A DNA stretch of 64,000 nt from Buddleja alternifolia (taxonomy: Eukaryota > Streptophyta > Magnoliopsida > Lamiales > Scrophulariaceae). This document shows positions 1 to 9,565 of the stretch, piece after piece. The notes under the pieces were generated by a model that had not been told where the DNA came from, made no database searches, and saw only the letters and a program-made list of their open reading frames with translations. Positions within the stretch are counted from its first letter, which is position 1. Each line of letters starts with the position of its first letter. The translations under genes and the position numbers were made by a program. The DNA lies in contig CM033403.1 in assembly GCA_019426215.1 (NCBI GenBank), forward strand, positions 34,606,754 through 34,670,753, given 5' to 3'.

Positions 1-4
1 ATAG

Positions 5-645
5 ATGGCAGGAGGAATTGAAATCTTCTCAGATGACCAAAAACATGACAGAATGGAAATGCTAAAAGCCTTTGATGAAACAAAAGCTGGTGTCAAAGGC
101 TTAATAGATTCAGGCCTTTCGAAAATTCCAAAGATCTTTATCAGACCATCTGAGGAGCTGTGTGAAGAGTTGTCTCAGGAAAAGACACAAATCCAGGTCC
201 CTGTCATCGATCTAACGGACATACAAAAACCCGACAGGCGAAAAGAGATTGTTGAGGAAGTCAAAATTGCTTCAGAAACCTGGGGATTTTTCCAGGTGGT
301 GAATCATGGAATTCCTCTAACTGTGCTTGATGGGATGATTGAAGGCATTCGCCAATTCAACGAACAGAATGTCGAGGAAAAAAAGAAGTATTATTCGAGG
401 GATCGAATGAGAAGAGTGAGATTCAACAGCAGTTATGATCTGTTTACATCAAAAACTGCTAGCTGGAGGGATACCTTAACTATTTCATTTTCGGACCCTG
501 GTGAAATATTTGATCACCAGGAATTGCCTTCTTCTTGCAGGTATAATTATTTGTTCTTTTTTAATTTTCTTCATTTATATATTTCTTGTTTTATTATATG
601 TTAAGAACTTAATTGAATAATATTATGTAACATAACAAATTAATG

Positions 646-680
<35 letters not shown>

Positions 681-3600
681 AGTGGTGGAGAATCAAACCT
701 GTTGATAAGCCTAGCCCTACCTTATTTCTTTCAATTGAATGTATCATATGTATATATTTGATATATGGGGTACTAATTTATTCTCATTCCCACTCTTTTA
801 CCAAAAACCCCTTTAGCTCTTTATATCATAGATATTTACTCACCCATGAAGAGGTCCGTACGGGACGACCCGGTTCTGGGTGCGACTCGACCCCAATAAG
901 GGGGGTCCGTGCATATCTCATGGGTCAACCTGACCTTTACCTGCTCATCCAGTGGTGTTGGACACGTGGAGCTCCAAAATCATGCCATGTGTCCGACCTA
1001 AACTATAGACCATACAATTTCAAATCCCATAAATACTCCCTTTTTCTCCCATTTCACCCAAGCATTATCACGTGACTATGAAATCAATGAAGATAGATAT
1101 AAGATCTGTTAGGAATCAACGCGCATGAACGAACTTTAAAGTAAGAATCAAAGCAAGAAAACGAGGCAATAGATTTACGTGGTTCGGAAAAATCCGCCTA
1201 CGTCCATGAGAGTTTCCGTTCTTCCACTATGAGAGAAATTTACCGGTACAAAAAATACACACTTGAGTTTATAGACAAACTCAAGAAAATCACTCTTGTA
1301 CAACCACTCTCAAAGTTATATAGAACACTACTCTCTCATCCCCCTTTGTATTGCCCCAAGAGAAAAAACCCCACAAGTGTTTCCCGTGTAGCACAATTTG
1401 TATCTACCACAAATTGTTTTCCCTAATATACACTACATTTTTCCTAGTATATACTACACTACACACACTTTGCTCTCTATGTTTTCTCTCAATTTGGGAT
1501 ACATGAAGTGAAGGAAATTCACTCCTATTTATAGGAGTAATTCCACCTACCAAAACTCATTTTGGTTTCACCTACCCAACAACCTCTTGGTTTCACCTAC
1601 CAAACAACTCTTGATTCCACCTACCAAACAACCTTTGGTTCCACCTACCAAAACTATTCCTTTTGATAATTTGATTTGTCTCCACACTTATATCCCATCA
1701 ATCTCCCACTTGGAGACCAAACTCAAAGTTGAAGACACAATCCCATCTTCTCGATCATTCCTTCACTTTTCCCAGGTAAACCTCAATCTAGTCGGTCACA
1801 TCCCCAAATCCAATGGAGATCAAGACCGAGACATCTCCTTGCCTCATCAATACATCCGTCCCTAGTGCTCCTGCTCGACAGACTTACATTGTGAATGATG
1901 TTCCCCTTCTTTGAACCTCCGCCACTACCCTATTCCTTTTGGTGATCAACCAACTCCTGAATACCGTGACTTATCCATCTCGGTCCAACTGACCTTTGGA
2001 TATAGGTTACTCCCAAAAACCCGGAACATGTCTCACAACCCCGCAACTTTCGTTGCCATCCTCCCCACAAGAGGATAACCACCTTGGTCAACCCGTCTCT
2101 CGACATCCTTACACCAAGGACTTTCCCGCTTTGGTCAACCTGTCTCGCGACACCCTTACACCAAAGACTTTCCACCTTGGTCAACCTGTCTCGCGACACC
2201 CTTACACCAAGGACTTTTCACCTGGGTCAACCTGTCTCGCGACACCCTTACACCAAGGACTTTCCATTGACTATCTCGGATCTTCCCACATATCTGCTCC
2301 CTGCCAACTGCATGAGCTATGTCTTGATCCATTCGTCAATACTTTGGTTTTTCAATGGCAACTCGGATCCCCCACATATCTGCATAATGCTCCCACTGCA
2401 CTAGCTATGTCCGATCCATCCACCAACAAAACCCCGGCTCCACGAATCTGCCTACCCTGCTCCGCGTTCTGCCCCGGCTCCGCGAATCTGCCTACCCGGC
2501 TCCGCGAATCTGCCTTGGCTCCGCGTTCTGCCATGGCTTGGCAAATCTGCCTACCCGGCTCCGCGAATCTGCCCCGGCTCCGTGTTCTGCCCCGGCTCCT
2601 CGTTCTGCCCCGGCTCTGCGAATCTGCCTACCCGGCTCCGTATCCTGCCTCGGCTCTGCGAATCTGCCTACCCGGCTTCGCATCCTGCCCCGGCTCTGCG
2701 AATCTGCCTACCCGGCTCCGCGTTCTGCCCCGGCTCCACATCTGCCTACCCGGCTCCGCGAATTTGCCCCGGCTCAACGAATCTACCTACCCGGCTTCGC
2801 ATCCTGCCCCGGCTCTGCGAATCTGCCTACCCGACTTCGCATCCTACCCCGGCTCCGCGAATCTGCCTACCCGGCTTCGCATTTTGCCCCCATGACTTCC
2901 GGCTCTACGGTCAACCCTTCTCTGCCCCGTTTCTAGCCTTCATGGTTTGTCCACGTGGTCATGTCTCCGTAACTCTGCCTCTCCCGGTCCCCGACTTGAT
3001 CGTTCTTCCGCCCTCTTGGCAACACGGGTCTGGCCCCTTGGCCTCCGGCTATACAGATCTGCTTTTGGCTCCGTAACTCCGCCTCCCCGGTCCCTGGCTT
3101 GCTCGTTCTTCCGCCCTCTTGGCAACACGAGTCTCGCCCCTTGACCTCCGGTTATACGGATCTACCCCCGGCACTGCAACTGCTCCCACTGGCTTCATGT
3201 CTACCCAACCCGGCAACATAAACCTGCCTTCGCTGTTGCGACTCTGCCTCTGCATCTGGCACTACGATTTTCAACGTTTTCTCGTTAACGTTCAACGGGA
3301 TAACCCCCAAAACTTGCAGCATGATCTCCTGCAACTCTCAGTCTACATCTGTCACCTTTTTAGCCTTTTTCCCCGACTCTTACTTTACCATCTTCAGACG
3401 CCAATGATTCGCCCACGGATCGCTGTAACCCGTGCTCTGATACCAGTTGTTAGGAATCAACGCGCATAAATGAACTTTAAAGTAAGAATCAAAGCAAGAA
3501 AACGAGACAACAGATTTACGTGGTTCGGCAAAATCCGCCTACGTCCACGAGAGTTTCCGTTCTTCCACTATGAAAGAATTTACCGGTACAAAAAATACAC

Positions 3601-5537
3601 ACTTGAGTTTATAGACAAACTCAAGAAAATCACTCTTGTACAACCACTCTCAAAGTTATATAGAACACTACTCTCCCATCCCCCTTTGTATTGCCCCGAG
3701 AGAAAAAACCCCACAAGTGTTTCCCGTATAGCACAATTTGTATCTACCACAAATTGATTTCCCTAGTATACACTACATTTTTCCTAGTATATACTACACT
3801 ACACACACTTTGCTCTCTATGTTTTCTCTCAATTTGGGATACATGAAGTGAAGGAAATTCACTCCTATTTATAGGAGTAATTCCACCTACCAAAACTCAT
3901 TTTGGTTTCACCTACCAAACAACCTCTTGGTTTCACCTACCAAACAACTCTTGGTTCCACCTACCAAACAACCTTTGGTTCCACCTACCAAAACTATTCC
4001 TTTTGATAATTTGATTTGTCTCCACACTTATATCCCATCAAGATCTGTGGGGCAATTACTTAGAAGTACATTTTGTGCTACAGCCCTTCCTATCTGATAG
4101 AAAAGGATCCCATGATCCTAAACCGATTATTTGTAATATATATAGTGAAAATGGATTGGTCGTACCTATCCAATAATATAGAATGGAATATTAAGAACTC
4201 ACTATTCACTCAGGTTTTGGTTCATAATCATTATCTAGTAGAGATGGCCGAGTGGTTCAAGGTGTAGCATTGGAACTACTATGTAGGCTTTTGTTTACCG
4301 TGGGTTCAAATCCCTCTCTTTCCGTACCTTCAAATCAACCCGGACAAATATTTTAAATTGAAATATTTATGCTGGTACAAAATCACTTTATATCATTATC
4401 ATGTTCATAATTTTCTATAAATTTCATTCATAGGGACTCATCCCTGGAATTCTCTAAACAAGTCGAAATTCTTGGAAATAATCTGCTTGGGCTATTATCC
4501 GAGGCGCTTGGGCTCAAAACTGATCACCTAGAAAACATGGAATGCTCAAAGGGACACCGTCTCCACTGTCACTATTATCCGGCTTGCCCCGAACCAGAAC
4601 TGGCTATCGGTACAACCAAGCATTCTGATGCTGGATTTCTCACAATTCTTCTGCAAAGCCAAATTATTAGCAGCCTCCAGGTTTTGTATCAGGGCCAATG
4701 GGTCGATGTTCAACCCATTCCAGGAGGTTTAGTCGTAAACATTGGTGATCTGCTCCAGGTATATACACATTTCTTGCTTTCCATGTTATGCATAGTTATG
4801 TCTAGGATTGAAATTTTCAAGCCAAGTTTTATGATTTTAAACCAATTAAATTGAGTCTGAGCCGAAAGTTAGGCTTGAATTTATTCAAGTCAAGCGCAAA
4901 CAGAGGTAGACTAAGATGATTTGAGTTTTGGCTAGTATAAATGAATAAATATTATATATGAACTATATGAATATATTTAAATAAAAAATTTCATATGATT
5001 ATATTTGAAAAAGGATCCAAAAATTCAAGGACATTCTAGCCAAGCCTAAACATGAATGTAATTGTCCCAAGACTAAATTCATGCACACTTATTTTCAAGC
5101 CAAGCCTAAACATTGAATAAATTAATGAACCAAAACTGTCGTGAGCAAATTATAAGAACAAATGATAGTTTAATATCAAACTGTCGTGAGCCTAATCAAG
5201 CTCGGTCTCATTCGAGTGATTGACAGTCTAGTTATACTCATTCTTGTTCTAAGTTACATTGATATCTCTATTAATTTATATGGCGTAGTTGGTGTCAAAC
5301 GGGAAATTTAAAAGCATCGAGCATAGAGCAATAGCCAGCCTTATCGGGCCGAGAATTTCTGTGGCGTGCTTCTTTTCAGGACCTGTGAATGGAGCTAAGA
5401 TTTATGGACCCATTGAAGAGCTGATATCAGAAGAAAATCCTGCTATTTACAGAGAAGTTATGCTAAGTGAATATGTGGTGAAGTTCCTCACTACTGCATT
5501 GGACAATTATCGTGCTCTTGATTATTACAAGGTCTGA
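5..5537 (+). CDS. 2-oxoglutarate/Fe(II)-dependent dioxygenase (DIOX-1, ACC-oxidase-homolog type)
   Basis: Three exons are visible: 5-540, 4434-4758 and 5289-5537. They join in frame to a 369-aa protein, the usual length for the plant DOXC group annotated as '1-aminocyclopropane-1-carboxylate oxidase homolog'. An N-terminal DIOX_N domain occupies roughly residues 60-175. The Fe(II) ligands are H242-x-D244 (in KHSDAGF) and H299 (in IEHRAIA). The 2OG-binding pair is R309-x-S311 (GPRIS). The protein should be a soluble oxygenase that hydroxylates or otherwise oxidises a small metabolite; the substrate cannot be told from sequence. Intron 1 is 3.9 kb and holds an LTR element (1107-4040) and an organellar tRNA fragment. 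Intron 2 is 530 bp. The ATG lies 5 bases from the window edge, so the promoter is not visible. A close paralog (DIOX-2) lies at 33413. No frameshift or stop was seen, so it is probably functional if the long intron is spliced. Confidence 0.88.
649..677. repeat. (AT)n microsatellite in DIOX-1 intron 1
   Basis: An uninterrupted AT dinucleotide run lies in intron 1 shortly after exon 1. It carries no coding signal. Confidence 0.9.
2080..2266. repeat. ~43-bp tandem repeat, four copies, inside the LTR element
   Basis: A unit containing TTGGTCAACCTGTCTCGCGA and a CACCAAGGACTTT core repeats four times with small changes. It is part of the interior of the non-autonomous LTR element and is not coding. 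Confidence 0.8.
2440..2895. repeat. GC-rich imperfect minisatellite (CCGGCTCCGCGAATCTGCCTAC-like)
   Basis: Variants of a ~22-25-bp unit containing CCCGGCTCCGCGAATCTGCC repeat many times. The composition is strongly C-rich on the plus strand, in sharp contrast to the AT-rich surroundings. The long open frames here are a by-product of the repeat and not genes. It lies inside the LTR element. Confidence 0.85.
2966..3170. repeat. Two ~100-bp direct repeats inside the LTR element
   Basis: The segment with TTCTTCCGCCCTCTTGGCAA appears twice in a row (about 3002 and 3108) with moderate divergence. This adds to the picture of an interior built by local duplication and not from retroviral genes. Confidence 0.65.
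4238..4324 (+). pseudogene. trnS-GGA: trnS-GGA remnant of organellar (plastid-type) origin
   Basis: About 87 nt match the plastid-type serine tRNA with anticodon GGA. Visible parts are the D-arm GATGGCCGAGTGGTT, the anticodon region ATTGGAAC, the long variable arm typical of class II tRNAs, and a T-arm GGGTTCAAATCCC. Several changes from the form I know (in the acceptor stem, anticodon arm and T-loop) suggest decay after transfer to the nucleus. The flanking ~170 bp upstream are probably part of the same insert. Plant mitochondria also carry a plastid-derived trnS-GGA, so the donor could be either organelle. It sits in DIOX-1 intron 1 next to the LTR element, and no equivalent is present in DIOX-2. 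Confidence 0.82.
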
Positions 5538-5812
5538 AGGTCATGTATCGATAAAGCTTTATTTCTTTCTCGTACAGGAGTTATGAAGAATGTAGAATAT
5601 ATGTGCATAGTTGTGTGTAATAGTTATATTTGAAGATTTGAAGTATTAAATAACCAGAATATTGAAAAGCATCTATGCAAAATAAGAAAGACTGCAACTC
5701 TTTGGCTTTGCAAATAGAGGTCGAGACTTGGCCCGATTGGATGGCATGTGAAATCTATCATTTTCCACACACACTGTAGTGCTAATTATTGAAAACTCCG
5801 TAATCTTTTCAA

Positions 5813-6003
5813 ATTTACACAAAGTCCCCCTCATGTCAAGATATTCATACAATTACGCCTCATGTGTATTTAAAAATTCTTATAATTTCACGCTCTGTAA
5901 ACCTTACAAATAGGCCTCTTGAGGGGGTCTCATTGTGATTTATCAAAAATTAGGGATTTTGGGTAATTTGCACTAAAGTGAAGGGGTATACATGTAATTC
6001 ACC
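5813..6003. repeat. Miniature inverted-repeat-like element, degenerate
   Basis: The segment opens with TTTACACAAAGTCCCCCTC and closes with AAGTGAAGGGGTATACATGTAATTC, which is inverted relative to the start. It resembles the family found in the dioxygenase intron 2 and in the WAT1 and bHLH region. Boundaries are approximate. Confidence 0.5.
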
Positions 6004-6174
6004 CTTTAAAATATCTTTAATGCTACATTATATATTGCTCTACAACAATCGCGGTGTATCCAGTATAATCGCGATATGAAATAAATAAACGATACAATGC
6101 TAAAATGGTTATAAAATTAAAAGAATAGTAAAAATTGTAGAAAGATATATATATTATTAGTTATTGTACTCATA

Positions 6175-6575
6175 CACTACAAGAAAATTGAGTATTGGCA
6201 ATGAAAATATATGACATGGCTTAAAACCGTGGTCTATAGCGGTCCAAACTCACGGCTAACTTAGCCATGGTAGATGTTTCATATAACCACACTAAAGTTA
6301 GCAGTGGTAAAAAAGAATGCTAGCTATTTTAAGCTCTAACTAGTCATGGTGGAAGAAATGTTAACCTAACACTTTTTTACAATCGCTAAAAGTCATGGTC
6401 TTTACAATGAACAAAACATTGATCATGGCTATAAGTCATGGTAAATGTTTTGGTCATGCTTGCAAATACCACGGCCAAAGCCGTAGCAAAGCCGTGGTCA
6501 ATTGGTTTTAACCATGGCAATAAGACTTTTTACCATGGCATATTAACATGGGCAATAATTATTTATTTTGTAGTG
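6175..6575. mobile_element. CACTA-type miniature transposon (401 bp)
   Basis: It begins CACTACAAGAAAA and ends TTTTGTAGTG, the CACTA (En/Spm) terminal signature, and is flanked by a 3-bp duplication ATA (6172-6174, 6576-6578). The interior is dense in CCATGG/CATGGC-like sub-terminal motifs, as expected for transposase binding sites. There is no transposase. The duplicated segment near 40580-40595 shows the corresponding site without the element. Confidence 0.92.
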
Positions 6576-6821
6576 ATATATCACATAGTAAGAAATTTTA
6601 ATTACATGAAATATAAATAAATTAAAGATATTATTGTTTTCGGACTTGAAATTGTAATAGACATGAATTCACTGGTAATTATGTCAAGTTGTCAACAATC
6701 ATCAATTTTTACTGTGTATTTAACAATGGCTCCTTATATTCCATGTCATAGGTATGCACCCAAGTGGGTTGCCAACCGTTAGATCATATATGATAATTTC
6801 ATCATTTCACTCATCACTTTG

Positions 6822-7165
6822 ATGGCACCTAACTGTGTATGTGAACCATTAGATCTATATATATATTTTATTTTATTTTTGAATGAAACAGTTACATCAT
6901 TATATCGAATCAACAATCATAATTAGTAATTTTCTATTACAAACTAGTAGCAACGAACTACAACTCAGAAACAAAGAATTACTATATAAGTAGAGAAATA
7001 ACTTACATATTTGGTGAGATCGAACCCATGACCTCTAAGTCATGATGGGCCTCAATCTTACATTGGATCTATATATAATGATGTCATAAAGTGAAACGAT
7101 GACATCATTATATATACCATCATATATAGATCAAATGATTCACATACACAATTGGGTGCAAAGCA
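6822..7165. repeat. Fold-back miniature element split by a SINE
   Basis: The left arm (about 6825-6863) contains GTGTATGTGAACCATTAGATC. The right arm (about 7095-7165) carries its inverted counterpart, AAATGATTCACATACACAATTGGGTG. The arms were a hairpin before the SINE at 6864-7065 separated them. No coding capacity is seen. Confidence 0.6.
6864..7065 (-). mobile_element. tRNA-derived SINE, minus strand (~202 bp)
   Basis: A 12-bp target duplication GATCTATATATA flanks the segment (6852-6863 and 7066-7077). On the minus strand, a Pol III B-box-like GGTCATGGGTTCGATCTC lies near the 5' end. The 3' end is A-rich (the plus strand is T-rich at 6864-6880). These features fit a plant SINE inserted by L1-type machinery. 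The size matches a second SINE at 47656-47857. Confidence 0.75.
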
Positions 7166-7421
7166 AGTGTCCGCAAAGAATAGAAATTTGAAAATTATAA
7201 GTAACATCGAAAGTACCTGATGTTATCGAATTATGGTCGATATTTGATAATATATAGATATAGTGTCTGATATCACTCTATCAGCAATATCAATCGATAT
7301 AATTGAATAGTATCAGCGATACATATATACTCAATGAATAATAGATATTGTCTAATAATATCAATATCATTGAATATTATCATATCGACAGATACTATGA
7401 ATCATGGTCTGATACATATAC

Positions 7422-7422
<1 letters not shown>

Positions 7423-7464
<42 letters not shown>
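7423..7464. repeat. Compound (AT)n(GT)n microsatellite
   Basis: An AT run passes directly into about twelve GT units. It lies upstream of the PB1-A gene. The open frames crossing it are not genes. Confidence 0.9.
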
Positions 7465-7714
7465 AACGTTTACAAACAAAAAAGGTGTTTGAACATATAT
7501 GCATGGAATTTATGTTGAGAGATACATGCATGGTATCGATTAAACTAAAATACATGTACGTACATACTATGACCAAGAGTCTGATGAACTACTTATCTCA
7601 TTCTTCGTACACTCAAATAAAATGTAGGTTTATATAGATTCATCTAATCTAGGAAAAATCAATAAGTTATTATTCATGGTCTTTAATCAGTTATATATGA
7701 TCCTTTTTACATGC

Positions 7715-7720
7715 TATAAA
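7715..7720 (+). promoter_or_regulatory. TATA box of PB1-A
   Basis: TATAAA lies 91 bp before the ATG at 7806, which leaves room for a ~60-nt leader. The same arrangement (TATATAA at 46834-46840) precedes the paralog, so the core promoter has been retained in both copies. Confidence 0.6.
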
Positions 7721-7805
7721 AAGGGGTGACGTACGGGCATAGTTTCATCGATATTCACATGCTAGTTATAAAGTTCAACTTAATTCATTTCTGAAGAATT
7801 GTACA

Positions 7806-8260
7806 ATGAGTCAAGGTATGTTTATTATTAAGTTATTATTCTAAGTTGTATGTTATAACTTAGTTATGAATAAGCTCGATTTCGTCTTAGTATCTAATAC
7901 GAACGATAATGGCCTCGACCTACAGGTTCGGGTTTCCTGATTGTAGAAGCAGTATGTGAAGGTGATGTTGTAAAGTTTAAGCTGCCATTTTCATCAGGGC
8001 TAAAAGAGCCGAGGGAAGAATTGAGGAGGCGAGTTTACTATAACAGCAGGGTGAAATATATGGATGAAAATGGTAAGTGGATTTTATTAACATGTGACGA
8101 AGACTTTGAGTTTTTTAAGCAGATGTTGGCTTCATCAAGCAATAAAATTGTCAAGAAGTTGAATGTCATATCATCCTTTATTTTGATTTGGTGGTTAATA
8201 TTGTATTTCGAGGTACATGTCAAGTGTATAAATATTTGGATGCGTAAATTATACATTTGA
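7806..8260 (+). CDS. Stand-alone PB1-domain small protein, copy A (C-terminus frameshifted)
   Basis: Exon 1 is 7806-7815 and exon 2 is 7926-8260, with a 110-bp GT/AG intron; they join to a 114-aa protein. Residues ~8-82 form a PB1 domain like the C-terminal domain of NIN-like (RWP-RK) proteins: a basic first strand (VVKFKLPF) and an acidic OPCA-type stretch (YMDENGKW to DEDFEF). No other domain is present. PB1 domains mediate front-to-back protein pairing, so the product could act as a small binding partner or interfering protein; that is inference. Compared with the paralog at 46924, three codons are missing in the middle. The reading frame also shifts after KKLN, so the last ~31 residues are a hydrophobic tail (SSFILIWWLILYF) encoded by former 3' sequence. 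Promoter TATA and splice sites are kept. Whether it is a working gene is uncertain. Confidence 0.7.
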
Positions 8261-9565
8261 TGTGCACTTCCAAAAAGTTAATGATCGATGAATTTAATTG
8301 GATGTGTAAATTATACATTTGATGTGCACTTCTAAAAAGTTAATGATGAATTTAATTTTTATATGTGTTTGTTATTAAACTTTTTTTTTTTGGAACAACT
8401 ATTAAACTAGTTTATTTAAATTACATGGAACGTTTAATTTTCTTCATGAACCTGAAATAACGTGTTGGTTAGCTTTAATATAGTTCTACATTTTTTTCAT
8501 TTTTTGAGAAAATTAAATTCCAGTAAAATTATGTTCGTTTCAGTAAAAATGAAAAGATGAAAGTTAGATTTACGGTCAACCAAGTTTTTACTTACACATT
8601 ACATAAAGAATATAAAATTGAATATAAAGTTTTGTTTAAAGTTTCGTTAAATAAAATAATGAAAACATGCTTTAAAAATATTATATTAAAACTTCTGTAG
8701 AATACTATCTTTTCGAATAAAATGAACAATTATTTAACCTATTTATAAATATATATACTATAAAAAAAATTCACACACTAAGTGCAAACTCGAAATTATA
8801 ATTGTCCATTTTATCCTCCAAAAATCATGCAACCACACTTAAACTTTCGGGTCAATAAAAAATAAAAGTGATATAAATATTACATCGGATGGAGCTTCAG
8901 TCATGACATGAACCCAAAATGTTTACTAGGATCATAGTGGGCCACAACAAATTAATCAAAGCACTTAGTAAATATGTACTCGTTTGTAACTTGATTGATT
9001 TGGGTTCTATCAAACTCGATTTTAGTAAACATTTCTAGCGCAAATCTATCTTGTCAATCACCTGATTATATTCAATGTAACAGGAATTTAATCAAGTAAC
9101 ATATTTTATATTATCTGCATAACAAAAGGATATGATTCTTTTATATTGGCACATAATAATTATAAACTTGAGAATTGAAATAGTGCAGGAAATGAAAAGG
9201 TTGCAATAATGAACATATTCTTAAGGCTGCAGACTTCATAATGATAGTGAAATGGAATTTGGATTCCACTTGTTTTATACAAAAGTGATCCATCTTCAAA
9301 TTCCTTTAGCTAACAATACTACTTTCATTCTTTTTTTCTTTTCTTTTTTTGGCTAAGAACAATACTACTTCATTCGATTTGTTTTAAACTTTTATAGATA
9401 GGAGAAAAAAAGAAGCAGATACTATAGCCATCTATAGCTGAAAAAAGAATACGATATCAATTAATTATATAATAAAAGTTAAATAAGTGGGACATGAATC
9501 ATTTTCCATTATTCCATTATCATCTCAATTATATACACTTTAAATTGAATATATATATATATATA
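8261..9565. other. Non-coding AT-rich tail of duplication copy A
   Basis: No gene is seen. Blocks of this stretch (for example the CATAACAAAAGGATA segment near 9119) align with 47367-49430 downstream of PB1-B. This shows that the segmental duplication extends to about the AT microsatellite near 9550. Confidence 0.75.

Larger units (their letters stand above)
1107..4040 (-). mobile_element. Non-autonomous LTR retrotransposon (LARD-like) in DIOX-1 intron 1
   Basis: Two direct repeats of 594 and 593 bp (1107-1700 and 3448-4040) begin TG and end CA. They differ at only about 15 positions by eye (~97.5% identical). A 5-bp target duplication AGATC flanks the element (1102-1106 and 4041-4045). Just inside the right LTR, the reverse complement reads as the primer-binding site TGGTATCAGAGC for initiator tRNA-Met (3434-3445). 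A purine-rich tract on the minus strand abuts the left LTR. The element is therefore oriented on the minus strand. The 1.75-kb interior has no recognisable gag or pol and consists largely of minisatellite-like repeats. It must have been mobilised by enzymes from another element. Confidence 0.92.

Noticed and set aside
2352..2683. Minus-strand frames that might be a gag gene
   Set aside because: They are repeats of an R-F-A-E-P-like unit from the minisatellite and lack any Gag or zinc-knuckle motif.
1996..2895. Long plus-strand open frame rich in proline, leucine and cysteine
   Set aside because: It is created by GC-rich tandem repeats inside the LTR element; all frames are open in such repeats and no family resemblance exists.
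2440..2895. Possible CRISPR array (regular repeats)
   Set aside because: Repeats are contiguous and degenerate, with no unique spacers, in a plant nuclear transposon.
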